A DNA stretch of 27,545 nt from Basidiobolus ranarum (lineage: Eukaryota > Basidiobolomycota > Basidiobolomycetes > Basidiobolales): contig JASJQH010000121.1 of assembly GCA_040143965.1 (NCBI GenBank), positions 1 to 27,545 on the forward strand. The letters are read 5' to 3'. Positions 1 to 11,461 of this stretch are shown one piece after another; position 1 is the stretch's first letter, and the number at the start of each line of letters is the position of its first letter. The translations under genes were made by a program, and so were the position numbers. The notes beneath the pieces were generated by a model, which was given only the letters and a program-made list of their open reading frames with translations, was not told where the DNA came from and ran no database searches.

Positions 1-372
1 GAGTTTAAAACTTCAAGTCTGTGCCCTACTTGCCAGAACGGTGAACTGGAAAAGTTTCAGAAAGTCCAAAATCCTAGACCATACAAAAGAGAAAAGTATC
101 CTATTGTATATCGTCATGGCCTTTTAAGGTAAACGCTTTTTATATGCAAGTAAAAAATTCAAACCTAATTCTTGTTCAGAGGCAAAAAATAACAGTGTTG
201 AAAGGTCGTGACCAATACTATTGAGGCAACTACTGAAGATTCTCCCCTTTGTCTTTGGAATCGTGACCTGGCTGCTACTTTGAACTCTAGGCATATCCTT
301 TTTAACTTGCGCTCTAATGGGGAAAGCCCAGAACGTTTTTGCAGATTAAAGGGTCCTCTCCACCGGGTATAA
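1..372 (+). pseudogene. Decayed Fanzor (TnpB-like) C-terminal fragment
   Basis: The reading frame starts at the window edge and covers the end of a Fanzor-type RNA-guided nuclease, the eukaryotic relative of transposon TnpB. Seen: a zinc-ribbon half with CPTC (about nt 34-45), then a block PRPYKREKYPIVYRHGLL, a possible 51-bp GT-AG intron (129-179), and the RuvC-III-like motif LWNRDLAATLN (about nt 238-270) followed by RHILFNLRSNG. All of this lies in one frame once 129-179 is removed. Two stops (190-192 and 199-201) interrupt the segment that should carry the second cysteine pair, and that pair is missing, so the copy is dead. The frame ends with a stop at 370-372. The catalytic Asp of the NRD motif is still present. 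Family assignment rests on remembered motif order, not on an alignment. The rest of the element lies left of the window, and no terminal repeats are visible. Confidence 0.72.
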
Positions 373-726
373 AAGAAAGGGTATCTCGTCAGCTAGCAGC
401 AGTCAATGAAAAAAGCAAATAATCTTGTGTAGTTATCGCTACACTAAACATTTGATACAGAGTAGGTTTCTTTTGCCATGTGTCTGAGCTTATCTCCAAT
501 TGTTTGCGATGATCTCATGGATTTTATGAAATGTCTAATTGACTATTTAATTCATCTCATTTTAGATTAAAACACTGTACTTTATGAATACAGCTTTTAT
601 TCCAACGAAGCTTCGACCAATCCAGTTGATCCACCACCTACATTCATTGAATTCTTGTTGATTATAAATGATCTCAAGTTATGCCGCTTTTAGTATTATA
701 ACTGTAACAATTATTTGGTTTTTTGG
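373..726. other. Spacer between Fanzor relic and DLT1
   Basis: No open frame of note. The stretch is A+T-rich and presumably holds the promoter and 5' UTR of the DLT1-like gene. A TATAAAAG-like string lies at about 368-375, immediately at the relic's end, too far from the DLT1 start to be assigned with confidence. Confidence 0.4.
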
Positions 727-1850
727 ATGAAGCAGGATGAAGACATTCAACTTAGAGATGGTAGGTCAGAGGTGAGTTACATGGAACGACGTGGGAGAAA
801 CAAAATGACTTGTGGTGCTCGATTGTATGTCGCGACCCTCTTTTGCTTTGTTGCTATCACTGGAGCTTTCCTACTTTTCTCTGCTTACGATTTCTTCTTC
901 CAAGCTGTAAGAAGAACCAAAAATATTTCTTATGTTCTTGTTGTTGGTGGTAGTTATTTGCTATTAGTAAGTTTCCTCGTACCCGATGTTTTTGTTTTAA
1001 CTATTCATTCACTAATTAGCTGTCACTATAGGGACTTGTTGCTAGTATATTTGGATTTAGCAGATTGTTGAGTATTCGTGCGGCAATAAATGATATGCCA
1101 AAGCTCTATGTGCCGATTAAGAAAGAAGATTTGCCTAAAGTATTTATTTGTGATGTTTCATGCCCCTATGTGCTTGTTGGCTTACCTTTTATATATAGAA
1201 AGTGTACCATTTCGTTACTTCAGAGTTTGAAAGAATTCGCAAAATACAGCAACAGCTAGAACCACTTCCTAACAAATGTAAACAACCAGGCTGGGGTCAA
1301 ATAGGTATGTAAGTTATGTCTTTCAATTGATTTGATCATAATCACTCATGTGTCATGGATGGATCATACTTGAATAGGCACGGTTTATGAAGATATTCAC
1401 TTCAAGACCTCCGTTGTTCGAACTCTAGGCTTTATCGGTTAGTTGAAACGAATTAAATGGGAATTACTGTTTTCTATTAGATTGACTGTTCTTCACTTTA
1501 GATCAAGCAGTTTTTCGAATTAGCCCCAGTCTTGCTCGCCCTGAAAACATCACTGTTAGCCAGTACATGGAGTTCCTGAGCCACCACGGATACGTTGACA
1601 AGCGTATCACGGAAGCTTATGCAGACGGCTACGAAAGGGCTAGGTTCGGAGAGGATGAATGGTCCGAAGAGGAATACACTGATTTCATGAAATTGGTATC
1701 TCTACTTCTATCAACGTGAGTAATCCCAGATCTACTGGCTTATATATACAATCTAACATTTATACCTTTTCCTATAGGTTAGGGTATCAATCTGACCTTG
1801 AGTCTGATCAACAATCTATCAATACCATGCAAACACGAATGAGCCTTTGA
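727..1850 (+). CDS. DLT1: DLT1-like (defect at low temperature) membrane protein
   Basis: Fungal membrane protein of the Dlt1 family, named after yeast mutants with poor growth in the cold; its molecular role is not established. Exons: 727-966, 1032-1139, 1226-1304, 1378-1437, 1502-1715 and 1778-1850, giving 257 residues. Two hydrophobic segments are visible, LYVATLFCFVAITGAF (first exon) and a second spanning the exon 1/2 join (YVLVVGGSYLLL then GLVASIFGF). The conserved cytosolic part follows: LYVPIKKEDLPK, GWGQIGTVYEDI, SPSLARPENITVSQYMEFL and YADGYERARFGEDEWSEEEY. The acceptor of intron 2 must be the second AG of CAGAG (1224-1225) to keep frame. The start is uncertain: ATG 727 is the first in frame, but 781 and 805 are also possible and place the start closer to the first membrane segment. 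The gene is convergent with the large gene on the other strand. Confidence 0.85.
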
Positions 1851-2009
1851 GGGACCATTTATTTTATCTATTACAAGAACCATACGCATGGATCGTGCTC
1901 TATTCGTAACTGGGGATTAGACTCACGAGAGCTGTTATTCCAAAGTATATCTTTACTACTAGCTACTGTAAATTAAATGTTAATGACTAGCAATACCTAC
2001 CCAAACCCT

Positions 2010-2015
2010 AATAAA
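2010..2015 (+). terminator. Polyadenylation signal AATAAA for DLT1
   Basis: A canonical AATAAA lies 160 nt past the DLT1 stop codon on the same strand, a plausible 3' end signal. Confidence 0.5.
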
Positions 2016-2728
2016 GTTCCCTGCTACTGCCCTCCATGAGGCATCGACCATATCATATGCTGGTGTCTTATTCTTTGCAACATGTGACTATCCATACGCG
2101 AAGTAACCGTTGATGCATACCACCTATCATGGTAAATAAATGCCAAGTAGGCAACAGCATTTATCGCATCACCCTACTGGTAGCCATATGCTTTACTAGG
2201 CTTGTAACAGCGGTGTCAAGTTCCAGTTGTAGATTCATGGTTGCTAATGAACATTTATTGGAGATAAGGATAATGAAGCACTGTATGTGCCAAGAAAACA
2301 TCGCAAGTATTCCCTCGACAGTTTCGTTACTCACATAGACATATCAAATAAGCGCCTGCAGAGTATGGCAAGGATGCTACAGCTGAAATGCTTGCTGATC
2401 GCTGGATTAAAACAAGTTCAGAGCAGAGCGTTTTATGACAGGTATATAGTCTACAGCTTGGATACTCATCGTGAAACAGTTTAAGCCAAGGAGCCTGAGC
2501 CATATTGAATATGTATTATATGTGAGGTATATACAAAGTGAGGTTTCTTATAAGCTCGACAGATTTAAACTCGCAGACAAAGAAGAAAATTGCGGAAAAC
2601 ATCAAGTTGGAATCGTAAAATAGAGAAAATCAAAAAGTATGCCAGGGTCGAAGGTGTACAAAGAATACCAAAATTCTAAATGTAAAAACCAATTCTTTTC
2701 AACACTAAATCAACATGCCCCAGAAAAC
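2016..2728. other. Intergenic, convergent 3' ends
   Basis: Lies between the 3' ends of DLT1 (+) and the 1067-residue gene (-). Two overlapping open frames of 65-69 codons occur on the plus strand (2129-2338 and 2287-2484). Neither resembles a known protein, and they overlap each other in different frames, so I treat both as chance. Nothing else is recognised. Confidence 0.4.
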
Positions 2729-5700
2729 TCAAATATCTTGCTCATCTTCTAACCAAATCATCTTTTGAACTTTTACAACCTCATGCTGTAAGGCTTGAGG
2801 ATATTTTCTTTTAGTAGTGGTCATGCAAGAGCTTCGGACCGGGCCTGAAACTGTTTTGGAAGGGCTAAATTTCTTAGATGCGATGGATACTAACAACGGA
2901 TCCCAGTTTACACGTTTACGCCCTAATTCGTTTGATACTTCATCCTTACTGCGTCGTGAACTGCATTCGTTCCTCACTTCGGTGTTTTCCTTTTGCTCCA
3001 TTCTATCCATGAGCTTTTTGGTCGGACTAGGTGGTCTAGGAACACCCATGCGTATGGGAACTAACTGAAGGGTAGCTAAATGGTACCCGGAGTTGTATTG
3101 CGTAAGGTTTTTGGTAACGGCACGAACATATGAAGCATTTACTTGACTTAACGGGCGATCAAAAGAGAAAGGTGGTTTACGCTTCAACGGATTTTCGTCG
3201 GATGCTTCAATGGTGACAACTTCCCAAATCGGATCAATAGTTTCAGTTTCAGGTTCAGGTGATGGGGCTGTGGTTCGACTACGACGGCTCCTCCCAGTGT
3301 TTTTGGGAGTGATCACTTTTTTCGGTTCAGCTTGTACTCGCTCTGTTTGCTTTTTTGTCCGAGTGCTGGAACGAAGGCGAGTAGAAGAACGAAGAGAGCG
3401 CGTAGTACTTGGGGTCTCTAGCTGCTCTTGTGCAACACATTCACTAGAATCAACACTCGCATTATCTTCCAAGCTTTCTTTCTTCGGCTCTACTGATAAA
3501 GTTCTGGGAACATCCAGAATTTCTTCAAGACTTGCGTTTATCTTGGTACGTTCATTTTCGAGCTGCGATTTTGTACCCGACCTCAAGATTCGCCGAGGGC
3601 CAGATTTAATGACAATTTTCTTATCTATTGATTTCCGTCTACCAGAAGACATTCGTCTCTGATTCAGTGTATCCTGTAAGTTCATCATACTATTTCTCCT
3701 TCGTGGGATAGAGAGTCTTCTGTTTTCGAGTGCATCACCCGAGTTTGATGAAGCTATATCTTTATCTGGACTGGTAGTCGTTGGGTGCAACTCCTCCCCA
3801 TTCATTGCGGCTGGAAGGTCTAAGGCCGATGACTGCGATGGGGGAATCTCTTTCAGACTTCCAGAAACAGAGGGATTTATCTTAGTGAAGTCGATGTCAT
3901 CATAAGCTTCGATTTGGCTTGGTTGTGAGTGGCTTTCCGGAATAACATCGTTATCCTCGGATATTTGATTATTGCTGTGGTTATCAATGCATGACTCGCT
4001 TGGAGGAACACTTGGCGATTCAGGGATAATAACTTCCGATTGTTGTATACAATTATCTTTAATATCATACCCTGATTCTGAAAGAAGCGTAGCATCCTCG
4101 CACTTGTCCTCCTTTAATTCACCGTTTTGTGAGCTTAGCTCTTGCGCAGACTCTTGAATCTCCAATGCCACAGAAACATCAGCAATCTCAATCAAGGGTC
4201 TAGTCATGCCTTTAGGAACTTCACTTATTTCGCTAGCACTTTCAGTGGAATGTTCATATAGAGGAGATACTTCAGAGAAGTCGCTAGATGGATTAGTGGT
4301 ATCCTCCCCTACTTCATTTACATCCTCTTCTGGCATAACACTGGTAGATACTTTGATCAATTTTTGTGTTTGTCTTAACGTCGAGTTCTTGGTGGATAGT
4401 GTGAACTGAGCACTTGGCTTAGAACTAGAGCTAGGCTTGAGAAGTTTTGAACCAATCGAAGAGCCAATGTTTGATTTTTTAGCACCCAGAGAATTAGAAA
4501 GTGTAGAAGACCCTTGAGAACGGAGTGAAGATAGAACTGAAGTTGTGCCTTTACTATCACCCTTACTAATGGATACAGGCTTGCGAGGAATGATGTTGGG
4601 AGTGGCACTTTGAAACTTGGAAGATATCGCAGGCCTTGCTTCAGGCTTACGAAGAGAAACAAGTTTCTTTGAGCCGGTAGTGTTGTGAGATGTTGCCTTG
4701 TCTTCATCGCCAGATGGCTCAGATGTGTGAGCGAAAGATTTTGATGAATCTACACTTGAAGTGGAGGACTTTGCAGTTTCTTTACCTTCAGATTTCTTAG
4801 GCAAAGGTGGTTTCTGTACTGATTGGATAGGATCAGTATTTTCCTCATTAGGCTTGGAAACAGTACCTGTGTCTCCTTTTCTGATCTTAAGAGGCCTATG
4901 CGTGGTACGGGTTTCTTCAAGTGGGTCGGTATCTTCGTCAGGCATAACTATTTTAGTTTTTGGGATTGCTTTGAATGCCAAGAGCTGACTAGAGATAGCC
5001 GAACCTTTTGACGATCTCGATCCAACTGAGGGCTTAAAACTTTTCATACTTTGGAGAACCTCAGGTTGGAGACTGGGCTTTTTATCAATAAGCATTTCTC
5101 GACTAATCCCGTTTTTTCTATCTTGCTGGCCATCCAAACCTAGTAACATATTTCTCTTACGCGGAGCAGTAAGGAGATTGCTTACACCACCACTCAACTT
5201 GGCAGCTTTCAACTTTGAGCTCAAGCGTGAAGCAACAACTATCGGCACGGATCTTGAGGATCTTGTAGGTCTAGTGGTGAGATTTGTAGAGGTTTTAGTA
5301 TTTTGGTTCCCCTCAACCAAATTGTGCGGTGAAGATACGGATTTGGCCAAATCACCACCCTTGCTACCTTGAATTGCGACTTTTGTCGAACCATTACTGA
5401 ATTCAAAATCTTCAGTTCCTGGATATTCACATTCTGGATCTGACAAGTCAGAGATATCACTTTCAACATGATGTGATTTTGTTGATAGACTACTGGCAGT
5501 ATGAGTAGAGAAATCTGGCTGCGCAATACTGACGGAGTGATTATCAGAATGCGATTTCATTGCAACCGTCTTGGAATTATTGGCGAGCATCTTTTGCTTC
5601 CGACAATGCAATATATTTCTCCACCATCTCTGAATCGTAGGAGTAACTTTTTGTATACGTTGTAATCGAGCCATGGCAGATAATTCTTCATTGCCTATTT

Positions 5701-6070
5701 CATCTCCACCGAAGAAAACATCATCATCTGAGTTAATTTCAATCACCTCATTGTAGGTATTTTCCTCCCTATATAGATATATGTACATTTAAAGTTAAGA
5801 GAAATACTCAACTAACTAATAAATATGTGAATAAGAAACGTACCGACTAGATGCTTTGCTTGCTTCCGTGGCAAGTGATGGTGCCTCCATTCCACGGCTG
5901 TTATTGATGTATAGTTAGTAAAACAGAATAGTCTCGCGTATTCTTAAGAAATAGCTTTACACGTACTCAGTATCACTCTCCTCACTATTACTACCACTAT
6001 TATTGTTTGATTTCAAGGGATTTCTTCTGATTCTTCCAGCAACAGTGTGACGCCGATTATGACCAATCAT
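2729..6070 (-). CDS. Large Ser-rich protein with SIM-like and IQ-like motifs, unknown function
   Basis: Exons on the minus strand: 6070-5961, 5897-5844 and 5768-2729, joined in frame to 1067 residues. ATG 6070 is chosen because the two short upstream exons splice into the long one with GT-AG sites; the open frame's own first ATG at 5788 lies inside intron 2. Seen: an acidic N-terminus (SNSEESDTEY), then VIEINSDDD at about residues 63-71, which fits a SUMO-interacting motif (hydrophobic core plus acidic run). An IQ-like helix IQRWWRNILHCRKQK follows at about 100-114. A long low-complexity Ser/Thr/Lys region runs to about residue 850. The C-terminal block is the most protein-like part, with Q-YNSGYHLATLQ and GVPRPPSPTKK at about 935-975. 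I do not recognise the family. Composition and SIM suggest a nuclear or cytoskeletal scaffold, which is inference only. Confidence 0.82.
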
Positions 6071-7256
6071 GTTGGTGAATTATTCGAAAGGTGGACTATT
6101 CTTAAAGGTAATATGGTGCGAATAGTGAACCAAAATAAATCTCAATTCTCTGTTTGAGATAAAGGAAGGAAATGTCACCCTCTAGGAACAAGCGCAATCA
6201 AAGAAATATTAGAATGTAGGAGGTAAGTAGTTACCGTAACTTTTCTATTCTAATATGAGTAAATGGCGGTTATCACTAATTCATATTCATTTATTTTCTT
6301 ATTGTTTACCGATTTTCGTGAGAAATTCATCCATTTTTATTGGTCAACATTGACTGGTGTCGTTTGTTTACATTTCTTGAACTTTTCGAGATATGGTCAG
6401 CCTCCATTGACCATTGTGAAGATTCATTACTGTATTAGCCACCCAGCAAGCCCAAACTCGAGAAACTAATCAACATAAGTCAGTAAAGCCACAACCTTAG
6501 CAGTGAGCTAGTTGTAAAACCCCTGACCTTAGAGAGCAAACGACAACTATGGATTTAATGACAAGCTTCAATCAATATGTTATTGATATCATGAAATAGT
6601 TACCCCGCACGTTTAAAATACTGCGTGAATAAACTTGAATATGGAGGGTAATGAAGCGCAGTTTCAAAGTTCAATAATTGGTTGGTCAAGTTGTTTATCA
6701 ATTGCTAATCATTCAAGGTAACTTCGAATATCACAACAATGGTTCCTGTAGAAGCCAATTAAATTGAACCGAGTTGTTATGGATTTTGCTTTATAAGGAA
6801 GAGGAGTAATTGTCTTTCGAATTGTGGAGAGATGAGTACAATGAATAAATGTAGAAATGTGGTAGTGTAGCACCAAGGATCAGTCAAATATCCAACTGAG
6901 AAAGGCTGGAATAACTTATGCTATTGAAGACGGACAAAATTCCACTAGGGAGCAATATATGCGATGAGGGAGGGAGCATCATTTGACCAAAATTAAACAA
7001 ACCTTCATATATCTCCATCAGTTGGAGAAATATTAAATAAATCTGAGTAATTGTTTGATTTGAAAAGCAAAATCCTTCTCTTCCTTGAGAAGAAACTGGA
7101 ATATCCAAAGAAATAAAATTAAATTTGATGTTTAGGTAATGAAGAATAATGTGTGCGCAGAATACTAGCTTAAATAAAAGGGTGGTATTGTGAGGATACA
7201 ATCATGCACAAGTTAAATTCACGCGCATCAGAAACAACCCATTCAGTTCGGGTAAG
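6071..7256. other. Intergenic, upstream of the 1067-residue gene
   Basis: Holds the promoter side of the 1067-residue gene (its start is at 6070, minus strand) and the 3' flank of the SH3 protein gene. Open frames of 68 codons (6263-6469, +) and 105 codons (6884-7201, -) show no domain or splice support. The second sits just downstream of the SH3 gene stop and is probably untranslated flank. Confidence 0.4.
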
Positions 7257-8278
7257 TTAGGCCCATGGCTCAAGACAATGTTTAGGGAATACTCCCTTAA
7301 CTTTTCCACGAGTTTCATTGATACCTTGAGCCCATCCATCGTCATACTCAAGTAGAAGAGTTACCATATCACCTGGCAAAACCTCAATTTCATCCCCCAA
7401 AGTTGGGGTGTAAGTACTAACGACGAGGAAAGGTCCTTTGGCTGAGACACTCTTCTCCATTGGCGCACGAGCAGCCAAAGGTAAGTCTGAATGAATACTC
7501 TCCAAGGCAGCACTCTCATTCAAACGAGCTTTAAGTTGACGAGATGTAGAGCGTTTACGAACCACAAACAAGCCCACTGCAAGAAGGCCAACACAACCAG
7601 CGGAAGCCAGACCAGCAATAAGTCCTTTAGGAACGCTCTCACCACTTGCATTTGCTTGTGTAGCGTGAGGATCAGCTGCGGTAGTTGCTTCACCTTTCCC
7701 TTGTTCTAGCTGTTTCGCAGGCTTCTTTCCGACCAACTCGAGATTTGGATCCTTAGATTGGTGGTCTAAAGAGTGTTAGAAACTGCATGGATATACATAT
7801 TCACAGTAAGCCATAAGGGATATGAATAGACGTGATCCTTACCAGTGGGGTTTTTGTTACTTTGTAGTCCTTCGCATGTTACCGGCTTGTTCCCAACATC
7901 ACAAAGGAATTTCTTACTCTTGGCGCCTTCTGTGTAACAACCGAGTACTTTACCGGAAGGAGTATTAGAAAAAGGATTGCACTCGACAGCAATTCCTTTT
8001 GCGTTGATGCTCATTGCTTTGGGAATAGTGTCTACTTGGCAAAATCCTCGAGTCTGCTTAGCCTTACCGTATGGTTTAGCCAACTCACACCAAGGTTTCC
8101 CAATAGAGTCGACCTCAATACATCCAAGATATTCTCGTTCTTTGTAAGAAAAGGAAGGAGCGCAAAGCTTATAATCTACTTGTGGGAGATTATCTGAAAT
8201 ATTGTCGGTAGTAACATTTTGACTGGTTATCGATCCGGCCAAAAGCGTAGTAGCAAGAAGTACTAAATGAGATTTCAT
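7257..8278 (-). CDS. Transmembrane protein with FN2-like ectodomain and cytosolic SH3 domain
   Basis: Exons 8278-7843 and 7765-7257 (GTAAGG donor, TTTAG acceptor) give 314 residues. Seen: an N-terminal signal peptide (about 1-19, LVLLATTLLAG). Then comes a cysteine module at 39-80 with the spacing C-x3-F-x-Y-x7-C-x9-W-C-x15-C, close to the fibronectin type II signature. A second Cys-rich stretch opens with CNPF near residue 100. A Thr/Ala/Gly-rich stalk leads to one membrane helix at about 193-214 (GLIAGLASAGCVGLLAVGLF) followed by RKR, which sets the C-terminus in the cytosol. An SH3 domain at about 255-314 ends the protein (GDEIEVLPGDMV, DDGWAQG, GVFPKHCLEP). The layout resembles fungal Sho1- or Fus1-like membrane SH3 proteins but is neither: one helix only and a structured ectodomain. 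Role inferred: cell-surface sensor or polarity anchor. Confidence 0.85.
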
Positions 8279-8640
8279 AGTGATAAAAGTAAGAGAGGGC
8301 GAGATTTCTAACTAGGGTGGCAGCTTAGTAGTTGCTAACGAAGATGAAAGTAATTATTATGACTAAAGTAAAGTGAGTTGGAAAATCAGGTCGATATTAC
8401 ACTTGTATCTGAGTGTAAATTCTTGGGAGAGTAAAGTGATAGGTTTGAGTAGAGTCTATTGGTACAGAAAGATCAAGTAAAATATTTTGGAGTTTCCAGT
8501 GAACGAGTAGAAGAAGGCCCTTCACTCAAGAAAATGATCGAAAAAAGAGCAAGAAAGGATTAAAAAGGTTGGGAGAGAGATAACGAAGGTGCAGCACTAG
8601 CAAAACCTCACCTTTAATAAGGTGAATTGATCCAAGAACT
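8279..8640 (-). promoter_or_regulatory. Upstream region of the SH3 protein gene
   Basis: Read on the minus strand, about 8500-8600 is pyrimidine-rich (CTCTCTCCCAACCTTTTTAA and CTTTCTTGCTCTTTTTTCG). Such tracts are common just upstream of well-expressed fungal genes. This is likely promoter or 5' UTR; no specific factor site is claimed. Confidence 0.35.
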
Positions 8641-11461
8641 TGAGAATTATTTACTGCCGCTCTCAGGGTTAAAAAAGAATCTTCAGTGCTATTTTAAACA
8701 ATAAAAAATCTGCAACATGAGCCTATTATCCATTAATCGGAGGGAGGGGCGCTTGGAGCAAGATCAGCCATAGATTTATTGTAAGAATAATAAAAACCAT
8801 TCAAACCTTCTCAAAACCAACCTCAACATATTACCAGGGTCAAAAAAACCGGCTTCTCGTGGAACTGAAGAAATATTGAAAATGTTGGAAGAGCCGGTTT
8901 TTCAGGCCAAAAACGGATTGATTTGAGTAACCAAGCTTGGCCATATAGGTACGATTTGGTAACAGATTGCAAAGTGACAAATTAGTGTGACAACCATCAT
9001 CTTTGTATTATGGAGGTATGATGGATAGAATATCCACCCGAATATTAAGGAATTCTCTTCCTACCTCGTGTGAATCTCTTTCGAATCCGAAATGAATTTT
9101 TCCGGATGGATAGCATCACTCATTGGCCTTCATCCAGAGAATCAGTAGGGTAATCTGTGGATGAGATTTTCTATGTACACAGCAAAACTCGTTAACAAGG
9201 TGCATTATAGGCAGACCGCGCAGGTTGTCTGAGCATTTTCATCCATTTGCCTTAATGTCTCAATAGCATTCTGTGATCAACAATATGATGATATCTGATG
9301 ATCAACTTGGAGATGAGAAGATCATCAAAGATTACTAATATTTCCTTACGATTGCTGCCACTATGATGCTTCTTGAGCATTACACTGCATCCGCTATACA
9401 CTACTTAGAGAATGAAAGGTCGACGCAAACATAATCAGAATATCAAATATAACTGCGCCAAGCTCTTTGCAATACCTTTGGCAAGTAGTCAACCAAGCTG
9501 CTTGCCATCAACATGCCCCAAAATCGAAAGTGGTACGAAATATCAAAGTCTCTTGGAATTCGTTGAATAAATCAGCATCTTGAACGTTGAAGGTGGGTCA
9601 GTCTGGTTGCTGTATAAGATGTCGGACTTCACTATCCGTTACGTCCAATGATTGATTGCTTTTGAAATTTGTGATATGCTGACCGATGGTCTGATTAGTA
9701 GCCACGATTCAGTACTATGCCTCAAGTGTGATCAGCGTTTCATAGTTTGGTCTTATTATAACTTGGCCCAAATTAGCTCAGTGGTTTGGGGAGACAATGT
9801 GAAAAGATTGTACAGCTTTCAGGACTCACATATCTGTGTTCAAGCAAGATTGACCGCTTTAGGGGACTTGCTCAGTGTAGAGAACCTGCATTCTGTCACG
9901 TCAAGATAGTCAAAGTCGGTCTTCCAGTGGCCATCTGCCGTATACCGATTATCATATCTACATACATCGTTGTTGTTACGTTAGACTGAGAAAAGAGAAA
10001 TTATCATTGGTAAATCTTTGCTTTGGAATGAAAGAAGCATCACTATTAGATAAGATGTACGGGAATGTCATCAAGTCAATGTCTCATAGGATTGGTCAAC
10101 TTGATATATTTGAAGTAAGGCATTTTTAGCGCATTAGTCCTAGACAGCATTGCACAACATCACTAGTGAAATATATCTGGAACAGTAAGAAGAAGAAGCC
10201 CTGATCGTTGGCTGATTTTTGATAGATGGAACAATTACTGTGCTTATGATGTTCCACCTAATTTAAAGACATCCAAATGGAGCCAATAATTTAATACTTT
10301 TAAAAATTAGAGTTTGCTTTCCTATTATATCCCATTGAGTTAATTATTAAGAGTCGAATCACACTGTCACACACAAAGCCACTGAATTTAACAACATCCA
10401 CATTTCCATTTTGGTATTTCCGACTGGTTTGTTCCTACAGATTCGGAAGCAATGAGATCAGCACTTCACACTTCTTGGATATTTAATCAATATGAGTTAA
10501 TTCGAAAATAAGTAAGCTTCAAGTTAACCTACAATCTATTCGCTTTGATCACAATAGCCAGGATAAAATAGGAGTGAGTCCTATGCAATATAGTGTGCTC
10601 TTGGCAGGCACATGTCTATCACTGAGACAGCCAAGATTCGAATGTGGAAAAGCAGGGAGTTTGAAAAGTAGCAAGGCCCATTTTGGGCTTACCATTATCT
10701 TCAAGTTAGTGATAGAGTCAAGTATCAGTCAGTGTATGTTTAGTATACCTTCAAGCGGATTTCTACTGTTCACCACCAATTTTCAATTTGTTCGCTGTAG
10801 GGAGTCACACATTGTATGAGTGGTCGCAAAGCCTAACCAAACACGGGTTTCTCTCCAGTACATTTGGATATACTTTGAAATAGATCTAGAATCCAAACAT
10901 TGCATACGCTATCAAATGAATCTTTCGTCGTACTGCAATCCTCTCCAAGGGATATCTCCAATAGCGCTTTACATATATATATTTATATCGGACTTAACCT
11001 ACCCAGTTTGCCATTTAGATCAAATCCTGCTCTGTGTTGTGAGTTATACGGCATGTGATCGACTTTCTTGCCTGTTACCTACGGTATCGCCTCATAGGAA
11101 CGAAATGAATTCAGCTGCCAATGGGTAGCCTAGATTCGATCTTATTAGAGGTTTCACATTGTCGCGCGAGAGAGCCACTCATACTTGTTACCATACTGAT
11201 CGATGCAACTTGAATGAATACATAGTCTAGGATTAAATTCCATCTATGATCCATGTTGTAGCATCCCACTTCCGGATATCACTACAACAATTGACAGCAT
11301 GATACATTGCATTTCTAGTTCAAAAGATTATCATACTTCCACTCGAATATTCTTTTCCAGAAATCAGCGGAACCTATCTCCAAAAGTATACGCGCTTATT
11401 TATAGAATGCGAAGATTGCTATTGTTTATTATTGAAGGAAGATGGGAAGTTTGTGTACTCC
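8641..11461. other. Long intergenic region without recognised genes
   Basis: About 2.8 kb of A+T-rich DNA. I found no recognisable protein, tRNA or rRNA. Items seen: an 11-bp inverted repeat (AAAAACCGGCT at 8844-8854 and its complement at 8892-8902, 37-nt loop); open plus-strand frames of 60-100 codons (9652-9909, 10574-10819, 10820-11128, 11299-11583) without domain similarity; a short minus-strand stretch near 9970-9830 that reads as protein-like text (YTADGHWKTDFDYLDV) but is flanked by stops. Decayed genes or noncoding transcripts are possible. Confidence 0.4.

Noticed and set aside
3210-3662. 150-codon plus-strand frame
   Set aside because: Antisense shadow inside the long third exon of the 1067-residue gene, with no domain of its own.
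5769-5788. ATG at 5788 as the start of the 1067-residue gene
   Set aside because: It lies inside an intron; two upstream exons join in frame from ATG 6070 through consensus splice sites.
6884-7201. 105-codon minus-strand frame downstream of the SH3 gene
   Set aside because: No start context, domain or splice connection; low-complexity hydrophobic text typical of A+T-rich flank.
8641-11461. Search for tRNA genes and CRISPR-like arrays in the gene-poor stretch
   Set aside because: No GGTTCGAATCC-like B box with a fitting cloverleaf and no regularly spaced repeats were found.
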